Source: Perkinsus chesapeaki (Eukaryota; Perkinsozoa; Perkinsida; Perkinsidae). From it: a stretch of 64,000 bases of DNA. Below the pieces are notes generated by a model. The model had not been told where the DNA came from, made no database searches, and saw only the letters and a list, made by a program, of their open reading frames with translations. Made by a program: the position numbers and the translations under genes. The stretch is from assembly GCA_013115145.1 (NCBI GenBank), contig JAAPAO010000047.1, positions 40,425-104,424 on the forward strand, read 5' to 3'. Positions 13,461-26,710 of this stretch are shown here, piece by piece; positions within the stretch are counted from its first letter, which is position 1; each line of letters opens with the position of its first letter.

Positions 13461-15976
13461 ATGCGGCAACTGAAACAGTTGAATACCACAGACATTGCCG
13501 CTGTCGCTCGAGCGATGGCATCCATGGGCTATCGCGATACCTTTGTACTGAATGGCCTGGCAGATGCTATGTGGTGCCTCGCTAAGGTTGGTAAGCAGCA
13601 GCGGACGGTTCACCATTGATGAGTTAGATGAGGCGAGGAAAGCTGTTTGACTCATCGGAGATACTCTATTCCTTCCGGAAATTGAACTTCATTCCAAGAA
13701 TGGTCGCGCTCGATGCTATTACGGCCGACTTGAGGAGACAAGGCTGGGATAAGTACAAGTGGCGCAGCGCCGACATTTCCAGAATCTTTTTGTGAGGACT
13801 CTGAAAGGAGCTTGTGGGTAATTATGCTCCACTGGTCAGATACTACTCCTCCCTGCCGCCGAGGGTAGCGGACAAGCTTCGCGACCAAGATTTCCTTCCT
13901 GATTTAGAGGCCCACATTGAAGCTAAGCTTGGAAGAATGTCCGCAAGGGATCTCTCGTTGATATCTCGAGCCACTAGCATTGATCTTGATCGCATCACTG
14001 AGGCGTTGCTGCGGTCGAAGGACATCTCTACCGATAACTTGCTTTACTACTGCGTTACGCTCTTGAAGGCGGGGGTCACCAGACCACCGGCAAACTTCAT
14101 GAATCGCGTGAGGCGCGAAATTGACTCGACCTTCACGCAGCTGAAACCGGCTCAAGTGGAAAGATTCCTGCACATTTTTATGAACTTCGAGAACTTCAGT
14201 GATGAGAGGATTCTTACGTGTTTGGCGCGCGCCACGGAATCCAACTTGGAACGGATGAGCCAGCGGCGGCTGAGGTCGATTCTCCTTGCCTTTTATCGTC
14301 TTTGCAAAGCCAATAACTCTATGCTGCCCCAGTTGGCAGCGAGAGTGCGAGCGACTGTTCCTCGAGAAGATATCCACGCAGAGACAATCGTCATGCTTAT
14401 GCGTGCTTTCACCGCCGAGACACCTTTGAAACAGCAACAGAATATCCGGCTCATTATGAATGACCTTGGGCGGCAATTGGTCGAGCGGCTGAAGCCCAGA
14501 GGGCAACCGCTAGGGCGAAAAGCACGAGACAGCGGAGCCGCCACCCCGAACATCACTACGGACTCGGGGAGTAGGCATATGGAGGCAGTCGTACCAACAA
14601 AGAATATAGAGACTTCGAAGCTCGAGGCCGGGGCAGGCCGCCGCAGGGAAGAGCAAGCTTCGCCTCCTTCGCCAGCTGCGGCGCGAACGAGCGTCGAGGA
14701 AACGGCGGCCCGGAACGGAGACCAGATTTTAAGTATCAAGTATGCACCAGTCAGCTCCACCGTAGACGATGAAGCTGGCATGGAGTTGGATGAAGATCAG
14801 CTTGCTGTGCTCAAGCAAATGGAAGAGGAAGTTGAAATTATGCAAAGTGTGAAATCTCACGAGATCGCTGGCAAGGAAGCGGCCGAGATGAGTACGCCTC
14901 TTGACCTCGGTCCCAGAGGTGAATATGAGGAATATATCAACTCGGATAGGGTGCCCCGCCTAATGCACGTTATTGCTGGTAAACACCCTGCACACAATCG
15001 GCTAGTGCGCAAACTGAGGCGTATGGAGAGGAAGTTGGCCGATGTTTACCCCGACAAGGACGATGATGAGCCTGTGATAAGGTCTCGAGAATACAGGGAG
15101 GTCGTTCGGCGATGGAAGGCCCGGAAATCGAGGGAGCTCACCGGTGTGGAAAAACACCGACTGGCTGCCGGCTTCGAGAGATTCACTATTCGGTGGAGGA
15201 AATGGAGGCGAAGAATTCTTGCTCGGTACACCAACGTGGACTTTGATTCATTGAAAAAAAGCGGACCCGCTAAACTAAGAAGCGGCGTACCCCGACCTAA
15301 GAAGCTAGCCTATCCACAGAAAAACTTCTTAGCGTTGAGAAAGAGCGTCGCCTTAGCTGAGGCGTTGAAGGACTCAGAGGGATTGGCTTGCCGGTCTGAA
15401 ATATACGAGTGTCTGGTGCGAAATGCCCGGACGCATATTCGGGTCATTACTGACGCCAAGACAGCGGTGGACGAATTTTCCGAACTTCTTGTGGCCATCT
15501 CGGCCAGCGGCGAGCAATTTGATGCGTTGGATGGACCTGTTGTGGCTGGGCTCACAGAAGCTTTGAAGCGAGATGGAGCGAACGGTGCGTACTTAAACTT
15601 GGCTACTGCCTATACCGAAATAACGAATTACACTGGTGAGGTAGATAAGGACGTTGCACGCTCGTTGCTTGATCGATGCTTGGACGACCCGAGTGTGCGA
15701 CCTGATGATCTTGTGATACATGCTCGGGCCGTAACGGTTTTGGTTACCGCAATTGGAGAGAGAAGACAGGAGGTGAAGCATCGTGTGGCTAGCGCATTGG
15801 CAACCCCATCAACTGAGGTTCTCTCTTCGGCATCGGTGCTCCAGAATTCTCTGGCATGCCTATATATTCTCGGGGAGGATGTCAAACCAGTGTGCAAGCG
15901 CTTGTCACTGAGTGAGGAAACGGTCGAGAGGGCTGCGGCGGCGATACGTGCACGTTTTCCGTATGTTTCTGCATGA
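13461..15976 (+). CDS. Large helical, basic protein; possible organellar RNA-binding repeat protein
   Basis: The main exon (13808-15976) encodes about 720 residues, mostly alpha-helical with no clear enzymatic motif. Its N-terminal half has repeating 35-40 residue helical blocks such as LSLISRATSIDLDRITEALL, LTCLARATESNLERMSQRRL and LLAFYRLCKANNSMLPQLAA. This pattern is typical of RAP/FASTK-like and related helical-repeat proteins that handle organellar RNA in alveolates, but a RAP domain is not visible. A central acidic and Arg-rich linker follows, then more helices. Upstream exons MRQLKQLNTTDIAAVARAMA (13461) and RRGKLFDSSEILYSFRKLNF (13631) look like the same repeat type and are joined by a 43-nt intron. 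The junction to the main exon near 13795 is out of frame by any GT-AG choice I can find, so a frameshift, an assembly error or an unusual intron is present. Function is inferred. Confidence 0.65.
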
Positions 15977-16718
15977 TGTTTCTTTCACTTGTCATACTGT
16001 CGCGTTCGATAGTTGAGTTAAACACTCCTTGCGAGTTAAAGAAACAGTTACATCGCTATCAGCACAATTCGAGCACAGGACAAGAATATATGGCACAAAC
16101 AGAGCTTAGGGGGGTCAAGAAAGTTCCTGTCGTCTACGGTAGACGGTCTACCCACTACTGCGGTAGAGTCCACACGTTGATCCCACAAACATTATCAACC
16201 TGTCATGCCAGTTCCGAATTCCGGCCACTTAGGCTCTTCAAAAGAATACTTTCGAGTGAAATAAATAATTGATGACGGCCAGGTGTTACACGTTTGTTGA
16301 AATACTTCGCGTAAAGTCTTAGAAGATTCGGAGATGAAGACTCCCGTTGACTCTTTTTCAGTCAGTCGCAACTCGCTCTAAAGTTGATACTTCATGTAAC
16401 TCGGGTTTGAAACCGCTGGATTCAATGACATGGCGCGAGGTAGCCCACAATTGCGCCATGGAGAGGGCTCGATGCTAGCTTACTATTACGCAGACGTCAT
16501 TAGAACCGTGGCTATGTCTTGACCACGTTGTGTGTTGACTACACTGATACTACGTACGCATTGTAAGGTACGATGTTCGATAAGGATACAACAACCAATC
16601 TTCGCCAATCTATTGTGCGGACGTGGCGCACTCACCAGAACGGCTCACGTCACCTAACAGTGGAAGCGCGTCACTGGATGGTAATTCAAGACAGAGGCAC
16701 AGCTGAAAGGCGTTCATA
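15977..16718. other. Intergenic region with zigzag palindrome
   Basis: No gene is evident. At 16132-16151 the sequence reads GTCTAC, g, GTAGAC, g, GTCTAC: a hexamer, its inverse and the hexamer again, each separated by a single G. The remainder should contain the promoter and leader of the 550-aa gene that follows; I see no clear core motif. Confidence 0.7.
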
Positions 16719-18371
16719 ATGCGACTCTCTTCCTTCATTATTACTCTGGGCCGATACGTGAGCGCGGAAGGCTTCGCTGGCGGCGCCCAACACTACGAGT
16801 TCATAACCGAAGTGAGGCAACATTGTGTCCAGGATGCTGTGGACGCTCATGACAATCTGATACCGTGCAAAGAGTCCAGAAAAGCTGAGACGCTTGGGAT
16901 GACATTGCCTGGAATGGAAGATGGTATTTTGACTACAAGGAGCCATACTATTGTTACTGCTGATGGGGAAGTTGCTGTAGAGGCTCATCCTAGCCATCCG
17001 TATCAGTACTTCATGAACATCAAGACAGCCGATAGCTATCGAGTTGAACATCTAGTCGGTGGTCGAAGCTACCTGGTCGGTGAAATTGCAACGCATCCAC
17101 GAGTGGCTCCGACATTTGGCGGGTCGGCAACTCTCGAAGAGGATGAATGGACTTTTGACGAATCCAGGTGCGCTGGTAACACATGTGAAGATGTATGGAC
17201 TAAAGACAGTCTCGTTGAGCCCGGGACACCTAATGGCATACACTTCACTGCTATGTACTCCAGCAACCTTATGCCAAACAAGTGGACTCTTTATATGAAC
17301 CACTACGATTATACGCCATTACGAATCGTTGCCTCCAATGACATGCATGAGGGAACGGTTCACCAGGAAGTTATCTTTAAAAGGTTCCACAAACACAGTG
17401 GACATCTATCGGTGCTCGAGGCCCGTGAACGCCTCTTGGATATATATCAAACTAAAAGTGATGCTCGCGGACTCAGCCCGGTGGAAGCAGGAGGTCTTGC
17501 CGGGCATACACACCATTTCAGAAGCCAGTTGCTTCATGGTATGATACCCGAAATATCCAGACTGCCATCCGTCCTATCCGACTGGCACCAAATCAACGAC
17601 TCTACTGGCGTCGCCACTATACGGTATGATATTATCGAACCTGGGTCAGCTGCGGACTTGTACTTCTCAGCTCTTGAGGATCGGCGTGTGTTAAATGAAG
17701 TGATGGACTTTGAGTACCCCAAGGGATGCGCTAAGAAAAATATTTCAGATCACTACTGTCTGTCTGTAGATGCAAACGAGACAGTAGCAGAGGACCAGTT
17801 CAGCTTGGAGGCTGGTATCACTATCCCCGATGTTCATCATCCTGCTGATACTGCAACACTAAAACTCCATGCCATTCTAGGTCTCAAGAATGACAACGGC
17901 TTAGCCCTCGACTTCTCCCTCGAGGCCCAAGGATGTGCAGTGGTGTGGCAAGGAGGCGTGGTTGTGAGTCTAGCAGTTACGGCTTGTCTATCGGCTCATG
18001 CTACTGGGCACGACTTGCTCGATCCAGCTACCAGGACTTTCAGTGGCGCCATTACCGTTTCTATTATTTTCCATCTAAAGATTCCCAAATGGCATGTTCC
18101 CGCTGCGGTGCAAGTAGATGGAACTATCGGCTGCTCAGCTCACCCGTCTAATAATATCACGGCTTTTGGAAGACTGGGTGTAACTGTCAGTGTTCCCCAT
18201 GCAGGGGCCAGCATGATCTTCGATTTGGCCGCAGCAACCACTGACCACAAAGCAAACAGATGGGAGTTCGCTTCCGGTGTGAGCCTTTCTGCGTGGGTGA
18301 AAGTGTGGTTCTGGAAACCTCGATGTGATCGGAGGTTTCCTTTGTGGCATGTAGGCCCTACAACTTTTTAG
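16719..18371 (+). CDS. 550-aa probable secreted or surface protein, intronless
   Basis: One uninterrupted reading frame of 550 codons, unusual among the intron-rich neighbours. It begins MRLSSFIITLGRYVSAEG, a short weakly hydrophobic leader compatible with a signal peptide cut after SAEG. The mature part has several Cys residues, NIS/NET/NIT glycosylation sequons, and beta-rich stretches (GVATIRYDIIEPGSAADLYF, DFSLEAQGCAVVWQGGVVVS, ITVSIIFHLKIPKWHVPAAV). It ends VWFWKPRCDRRFPLWHVGPTTF. I recognise no catalytic motif. Its general build resembles the 296-aa protein at 47555-48445, which also has a leader, a long beta-rich body and an aromatic end, but I cannot prove homology by eye. Lineage-specific secreted protein is the safest description. 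Confidence 0.7.
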   Translation: MRLSSFIITLGRYVSAEGFAGGAQHYEFITEVRQHCVQDAVDAHDNLIPCKESRKAETLGMTLPGMEDGILTTRSHTIVTADGEVAVEAHPSHPYQYFMNIKTADSYRVEHLVGGRSYLVGEIATHPRVAPTFGGSATLEEDEWTFDESRCAGNTCEDVWTKDSLVEPGTPNGIHFTAMYSSNLMPNKWTLYMNHYDYTPLRIVASNDMHEGTVHQEVIFKRFHKHSGHLSVLEARERLLDIYQTKSDARGLSPVEAGGLAGHTHHFRSQLLHGMIPEISRLPSVLSDWHQINDSTGVATIRYDIIEPGSAADLYFSALEDRRVLNEVMDFEYPKGCAKKNISDHYCLSVDANETVAEDQFSLEAGITIPDVHHPADTATLKLHAILGLKNDNGLALDFSLEAQGCAVVWQGGVVVSLAVTACLSAHATGHDLLDPATRTFSGAITVSIIFHLKIPKWHVPAAVQVDGTIGCSAHPSNNITAFGRLGVTVSVPHAGASMIFDLAAATTDHKANRWEFASGVSLSAWVKVWFWKPRCDRRFPLWHVGPTTF

Positions 18372-18951
18372 ATTTTTATTAGGGATCATTTCCCACGTTT
18401 TACTCCGTGGATTTTTGGGGGTTTTCATTTATCCCAATTCATCATTTATGGGTGCATCGAAGAGCTTTGGAACGACGAAGTCTACAAGCTCTCCGGTTTC
18501 CCATTCAGAGAATTTCGGTGCCGAAAGTAGTACAGTAGTTTTACCGGAAATTATGTGCTGATTTCACTTGTCAATTAACGACAAGATTCTGTGAGCTCCG
18601 TCCGGCGAAGCAGCCTGGGCAGGTTTTGTCCGACATTAGAACCGCAAGAGATTTCCAGGGTTTGGCTTGAAACGCGCAGTGTTACCGGGATTGCAGTGAA
18701 CCTTCAAAGGGCTTCAAGTCTTCAACTAATGTAGCTTGAATATTAGTTATTCAGATTTCAAACACATCAATTATCGTTACACTTCTCGAGTTCGACCCGT
18801 AGCTTTGGTACGTTAGGACGTCCATCTCATTAAACTCATAATACAAGACATTTAATTATGGACAGTGAGTTTAGCGAATCTTATGAATCATTTTACCGTC
18901 GAGTTAGTAAAGCTATCAGTTAGCAGAATAGCAAGATATTAAGTCGACCCT
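18372..18951. other. Intergenic region between converging genes
   Basis: The 550-aa gene and the ApiAP2 gene end towards each other here. No further coding signal is seen. A GAGTTCGACCC-like B box near 18788 is isolated, lacks a T-stem, and was not called a tRNA. Confidence 0.6.
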
Positions 18952-20857
18952 TCAATGGGCCGAAATGTTTGTGGTGTTGCAAGTTCCTGAGAAAGATATC
19001 CCCAAGCAAGACACAAACGGCGTTACATTGCCGCCGGACGGCAGCGAGATTTCTCCATGCTCCATCTCCTTTGGGCGCAGAAGCTTCTCGAGAATCTTCT
19101 CTGGAACCATCGTCAGATGCGCTCTCCCTAAGCGTGCAAGCTCCTCCTTAGTTTTCCCTGCCGCTTACACCGATACACTATCAGTTTCTTCCCCTTCCTC
19201 TTCGGTACGGCTCTCGGGGGCCTCCTCAGTCAGAGGTTCGCTCTTCGACTCCCACTCATCAGAGTAAGCTTTCTTAGCTAAACTCGATGCATCGCCATCC
19301 TCCTACACAAAAAATCCATTTTCAATTCCGCCCACCAATATACTTTAGTAAGATCGCTCCTTGTTATTCCCATCTTGCGAAGGCGACACTCTTCAGCCAG
19401 CCGATAAGCCCGAGCAAACCCGAACCTGCGCCGAATCGGCGTCAAGTGCCAGCAGGGACCAAATCGGTGGCTACTTTTTTATAGAGAAAGTCTTACTCTT
19501 AACCTTGCCATCTTCATCCCAGCGAGCCATCCAACTCCGGGCTACAAGACAACAGTTTGCCGCAACGACATAACGGTTCATTCATCATACTCCCCCCGAC
19601 CCATGTGATGCCTTTCACTCTAGGATGAGCACTCGGTGGTGGAGCTGGTACGACCCTCGATCTATTGCCAGAATCGAACTGGTGGTGAGCATCGCTGCGG
19701 TGGACCTCAAGGACAGTCGTCCCGTATTAGAAGCGGGAATATTGTTACCCTATCGAACCCTTCCGCACGAGCAACCTTCGAGGCTCGATGCGTATCACTT
19801 TGGTCATCCTCTTGCGGCCGCTCTTGACGCCTACTTATCACCATTATTACTCTTACTCCCTTCCCACTGCTACTTTATGCCATAGAACTTCTCCATCTCA
19901 GCCCCCCATGCCGCTCGGAGGTCGGACCGTTCCTGTAGTAAATTGTGCCTGAAGGTTATTATCTCATATTACCGAGTTATCCGCTCCGTTCCTATCTGTC
20001 CATGATGCACCAGAAGGTTGACTCTGAAACCAACAGCAGGCATTCACGTCATCCCTCGCAATGGCTTCTCACCGAGTGTGCAGCATGTCCAATCCGAGCA
20101 GCCCACGCTCCCCCAGGGGATGTCGCAGAGGAGGAGGCAGGACCGCCAGTGGTCCTAATAATAGAGTCAAGATCACCAATATACGACCATCCCAAACTTC
20201 CACTCTTCAGCTTAGGTCGCCTCACATAAAAATACCGGAAAGATAACAACAAGCAACGATCCCGCCAAAGGGGATTCCTCGGATGGCTAGACCCAGACTA
20301 ATCCTAATATCTCCATCGGCAAAGGGGATCCAACAATTTCTCTCCCATGGACGCGGCAGATTTCCTCTAGTAATACCCCGCAAGCCCCTGTACCTCATAG
20401 ATTGAGCAGGAAATGGTGCTCGTTGACTGGTTGGTGATGGGGAGTGTCCTGTATGACTCCCTGCTGAAGTGTGCATTGCCGCCGCTTGGGTCATCCTCGC
20501 GTAAGAAGTAGCGTAGTTCCTCCGGAACTGAACGTTGATAGTTATCTCAAGCTGACGGAACGGCTTACTACCTTGGCCCACTCCAAGCCAAGTCTTTGTT
20601 TTTCATATTCCACTCGTCTTCGCTCATTCTTGAGGGCGAACAACAGAGTGGCGAGGGATTCCAGAGTCGATTCCAGTGCAGACTGAAACAAGGTGCAGGC
20701 TGCAGTACTAGGCTAGTGAACAACTTACAAGGGCATCGATATTGGTAGTGACCGAGGAACTGGCTTGTCGCTGATGGGGCGCACCACAGCCCAGTTCGGA
20801 CAGCATGCCCGGCCCGCTGGTAAACAGCGGTGGAGGAGGCGGACTTCCGTGATCCAT
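18952..20857 (-). CDS. ApiAP2 transcription factor with one visible AP2 domain
   Basis: Sequence-specific DNA-binding regulator of the alveolate ApiAP2 family. The proposed start is ATG 20857 (MDHGSPPPPPLFTSGPGML). The exon SALESTLESLATLLFALKNE follows and is helical. The AP2 domain (about 19345-19625) is split by two short introns: RVKGITWVGG, then TRSWMARWDEDGKVKSKTFS, then IKK joined to FGFARAYRLAEECRLRKMG. This gives the three strands and the amphipathic helix of AP2, including the WxARW and SFxIKKxG cores; phases at both introns fit exactly. After DLTK a phase-0 intron leads to an acidic tail ending with TAA at 19165. Downstream the same frame stays open for about 70 codons to 18952; a 30-nt intron (19147-19176) would remove the stop. 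Exons between 19.8 and 20.5 kb are uncertain. Target genes are unknown. Confidence 0.75.
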
Positions 20858-21337
20858 TCTTGGGTAAATCTTCAAGCACAGCCAACACCGAGACGGGGCC
20901 ACTCCTGAGCTCTTTGGAGACGAGACGCCGACGAGGATGATGACGATGTCTCGCGCCACGCTAATTCACTGAGAACGCAAGACTGAGGTGCAGGAAGCGT
21001 CGCTGCTGTTGCTAGCCGTAGGCAGTATATTCATAGGAGAGTATAGTACGATGGTAATTAATGGCAACGATCATGCTAATATCCGAACGAGACTTAAATG
21101 TCTCATCGGTACCACGATTGCCATAGAGTAATAATACAGTAATACGAAACCAGCAACAACAATCAATCGAGTGACATACACCGAGACGACGGTCATGAGA
21201 GGCTTACAGAAATAAACAGTAGAAAGCAGGTGTAACGTTTAGAGCTCTTTTCATGGGCCTATCAACCGAGACTGCGATGACCGTTAACTGCTGTTGTTGT
21301 TGTTAGTTCGAAAAGTAGTACTGCAACCATAGGAGGT

Positions 21338-21876
<539 letters not shown>

Positions 21877-22361
21877 TTAAGAATAACGAAGGGAAAATAA
21901 CAATGCCTACTGGTCTCTTTCGAATACGCCTGTGACGTAGGTTAAAAACGCAATTAATAAAACCCAGAAACTGTTGATCGATGTTGATGCAGACTATCCT
22001 GTGTTCATGGCTCAAAGCTCTACCTTCTCGCCACTACCCAGAGGGTGACGGCTATCGAGAGGGACAGAGATTGTGCCAATAACGATGTTGATGTTAATGC
22101 TGAGGTGTAAACAATCTTATAAACATTGATTCCTAGAATAGTAATAACTATATCTGAGCCTCTGCCACCGCCGCCGCTACCGCCCATTGTGTAATGACGC
22201 AACTGCTGATGGTGGTCTAATGGCAACTGACAATATCAGTGTAACAAGTGTATTAAGTACGGTAACAGCATCATCATAATCATCACCGATGCCTAAGGTC
22301 ACCATCAGTTCGTCTTAAGCTGCATGGGCAGCAGCAGCAGTAGTAGCTAGTTCTCTCTTCT

Positions 22362-23350
<989 letters not shown>

Positions 23351-25577
23351 ATGAGTCGCAGTAGCACACTGAGTGATGCTACAACCCGGCTTGATGAGTA
23401 CCTCAGCAGCCAAGAAGGAATAGAACTCCCATATAGAGCTGTGGGTTTGACTTGAGAATGATTAGTTGTCATTACTGGTCATCCCACCAGGTGACACCGA
23501 ATCAACCTGAAAAGTATCCTGTGAAGACCATCTTGTACTCTCAAGGCATTCCTGTGGCTAGAAAAGTAAGCTCTGTCCTTGCTATAGGTTTGAGCTCTAT
23601 CCTCAGACAGTCCATCACAGTCTGGATACTTCCAAGGTTGGATTGATAAGGAGTAGCGACACGTACAGGCGGGTGAGTGAGCCGTCTGAGATTTCCTTTC
23701 TACGGACAGGAAGTTTATCAACGGATTGGTATGTGGAAAACTCAATTGATAAGGAAATCGTCGGTATGGGAAATTGCTTTATGAGATTTCCCAAAGGAGG
23801 TGAATACATCCAAATCATCCTTTTACTTTGGAAGTTCATAATCCAATCACCTCTGAGCGGATTCTCCAGCGCTAGCTCAGATTCTCTTCTTCAAGCTCTT
23901 CGGATGTAGCCTGTCGCACATATGCTCACCTTTTCACGGCTTAACAGGTTCGTCTTAGGCCCTTGATGATGCCACCGATCATCGACCCGAGCCTACCTGG
24001 AGTGTAAGTGTTTCGCTTGGCCTAGGGGGGTTATTTAGTAGCTTGTTTGTGTGCTAGACCTACCTCGGGGTGGTTTACGTTGTGAACTGCGGTAGTGGGG
24101 TGAATCTTTCATCTGGCTACGGGAGTTCCTGTGCTTGTTAGATAAATACAAGGCTGCTATGACTTATATGATCTGAAGCTTCTTGTCATTTATCACATGA
24201 AATTCCTCCATGTCCTCGTTCCCGCTTTAAGTGTCGGTAGGTCCCACTGAGTCGTAGCTCCTATACTCCAGCCGAATGCAAAGTGTCCGCGTTGGACTTG
24301 CCGCCGGCTAAATTTGAATGTGATGATGAAGTTGTGTCGGAATACCTGCGAGGTTTGAGAAGGATGATGAGTACATCCCGCGGCCGTATCAGTTCCAGCC
24401 AAGAGGAGTTCTTTCAAAGGTGGGTTTCTTTGTCGTAGGGCGGCGGCACTGAAATCGATGTGTGCGGTCAGACGCGCCGAGAAACTGCACGAGACGCTGA
24501 CACGGCGGCTGGGAAAGATGAGTATGTATTACGAATGCACGGGTTGGATGTTTCCTCAGTTTCGCGACGAAGTAAAACGGAGCGTAGAAGGCGAAGCCGG
24601 TTGAGAGGTGTGGATCTGAGTCCAGTCTCAATCGATGGGGATATGAGCCCGAGAAGGCCACCTCAGAGGATCAAGTCATCTAGGTAGTATGAGGGGCGAG
24701 TGTACTGCAGTTCATTATGTTAGCTGGGTTACAATCTTATCGTATTTTTGCTGAACCTGGACTTTTTGGAGATCAATGCCGATTCTCTGATCACCATCTT
24801 GTGTTTTGCTACAAATTGAAAGCTTGACTGAGATGCTTTATCACCTAATTCCTGTGTCTTCTATCCCTCGGTGCTTCTAATCCATACCGTATGTACCTCT
24901 ACCGCTTCAAAAATTTCCCAAATTTTTCCTGATATTTTCCTTCCTCCTTCCTAACACACGTAGGTGATGACCAGACGAGTGAGTTGCTGTCACTGGAATC
25001 CAGTGCTACTAAAAGTTTCATTCTCTACGCTATTATTGTTAACCTTCGCTATATATTTACATCTAAAGCTTCCCTACCCTCAGCCCATTGTCACGTCGGA
25101 TGATCGCCGATGATTACTATGTAGACCGAGGACTGCGTAGTAGCAGTCAGGGAAGGAGGGTGATGTAATTGTTATGGCTGTATTGAGTATCGGTACGTGT
25201 TCAGAGCTCGGAAATTCAAGCCTCTAGGTCTGGCTGGGGGTTGCCTAGGCACTCGGTTGAATCATTGCCGAGATCCACGCCTGAGAGGTAATTTCGCCCC
25301 GCATTCGAGCTGCTGTAATGGCCCATACCACTCCTTTGTCAGTTCCTGCGTGGGCTACCCTGTGCATCATTCACGACAAATTCCCTGTCGCCGTTCATGT
25401 GATACTTTTGAGATACTTTCAGCAGATGGGAGTAGAAAGCCCGAACCTATTCTAATAACTGGCTTTGAGGAATTCGACGAGGAATCAAAAGAGAGGAGGC
25501 GAGAGTCTGGCAGAGTGCTCATTGGGTCTACGGAAGATATATACGCCGCAATGGAGCAGGATACTGCGAAAGACAAG
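23351..25577 (+). CDS. Unrecognised multi-exon Ser/Arg-rich gene
   Basis: A run of protein-like segments on the plus strand, of uncertain splicing. In order: MSRSSTLSDATTRLDEYLSS (23351), VTPNQPEKYPVKTILYSQGI (about 23490), RSSDTYRRVSEPSEISFLRT (23645), AKFECDDEVVSEYLRGLRRM (about 24310), a basic stretch up to RGVDLSPVSIDGDMSPRRPP (to 24687), DDQTSELLSLESSATKS (near 24967), and a C-terminal exon FEILSADGSRKPEPILITGF to YAAMEQDTAKDK with stop at 25577. The SP-rich motifs could be phosphorylation sites. I recognise no domain. It may be one gene or two; only the first and last exons have clear boundaries. Confidence 0.4.
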
Positions 25578-25968
25578 TGAGCTGCTGGAAGTGCGAGTGT
25601 CAAGTGATTGGGTTCGGGTCGACTAGGAAGACATTTACTTTTGTGTGGGTGAGAAATACTTTAGTTTGGAATGGATGACCATTTCGGATCGTTGATTTAG
25701 GCAGATGAAGGCAAAGATAGTGTGCTTCAATTACTAAGAGGGAACATATGTTGTAACTTTGAAGATAATGTTCTAGCAACAAGGCTTGCTGCTTTGCATC
25801 TCACACTCGATGGAAAACAGTGACCGGCTCATCGCATCACTCATCATCGTTTGGTGTGATTCTCTCTCATTTTTTCTGTCAGGTTCAGGAAATGTACAGA
25901 GCTGCCTCATCTGCCTAGGGAACCTAATCAAGGTCGTGTTGCGTTCGTACGTTATACCATATTTTTGT

Positions 25969-26330
25969 TTAATCGTATTTAGGTAGTGGATGTCGCTTTA
26001 CTTCTATTGACTTCATGGATAGTCGGAAGTCAGCTTTGTTGTTATCGAAGAGCTCACCACCAAGATAGCCATCAGTCCCACGGAGAACCATGTGAGCAGT
26101 AGTAGATTTGATGACAATGGGGTCAGTGGGTGAATACCCTTGCGCAGAAAGATCCACATATGCACATGATATTGTAAAATGTAGAATACTAAAATTTACA
26201 TAACTGAGCTTGTGGAAAATATAAATGTATTTTCGGAATTGGTCCGCAATAGGGTTGACTCGGAATATCTGTTTGATTTGTACTTGTTGGAGTTTACACC
26301 TTGTTTTAATTAGCGTATGTGGCAGCATGC
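25969..26330 (-). CDS. Unrecognised gene, C-terminal exon
   Basis: The minus-strand reading frame ends VDLSAQGYSPTDPIVIKSTT ... HMVLRGTDGYLGGELFDNNK ... IEVKRHPLPKYD, stop at 25969-25971. The segment with GTDGYLGGELFDN has the look of a real globular beta-rich protein, but I cannot name the family. Sequence farther upstream on this strand (to about 26.5 kb) is AT-rich and may hold the intron and the first exon. Limits on the 5' side are guesses. Confidence 0.35.
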
Positions 26331-26710
26331 CAAGTATGCCCCCGTACTTCAGTTACTTCGACCATGTCCAGTTTCCATCATCATTACCATTGTTGTTGTT
26401 GTATCGATTTGAGCTTTGTCCTCGATGCTGCCTGGGAGGGAGGATGACCTCTACATTCGGATATCTGCAGAAATCCGGCCATTATAATCAAAATCAAGAA
26501 TATTAAAAGTTATTCAAGCTAGTATGATTCGGATGATTTTGAGGGGAATTCCATCCTTCAAAATTCTCGTATGCATGAGCATGCGCCCCTTAATAAGGTC
26601 CAATGGATTCTACCGTTGTCATTTCACTGGTCACTTGGTTGCTAGCGAATCTATTAGCTCAATTGAGACGCTGATGGGCTTTGTACGAGTACAAGGTTGC
26701 ATACAGTTGC

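Noticed and set aside
14293-14781. 162-codon minus-strand frame inside the helical-repeat gene
   Set aside because: Overlaps a 720-codon plus-strand frame with better composition; an antisense shadow of GC-rich codons.
18785-18805. GAGTTCGACCC as a Pol III B box
   Set aside because: No T-stem pairing, no A box and no T-run; isolated in intergenic DNA.
18965-19267. 100-codon plus-strand frame over the end of the ApiAP2 gene
   Set aside because: The minus strand here continues the AP2 protein with exact intron phases; the plus frame is a mirror of its acidic Ser-rich tail.
19660-19690. CCAGTTCGATTCTGG on the minus strand looks like a tRNA T-arm
   Set aside because: It lies inside the ApiAP2 coding exon (HHQFDSGN) in the correct frame, with no AGGTC or anticodon arm beside it.
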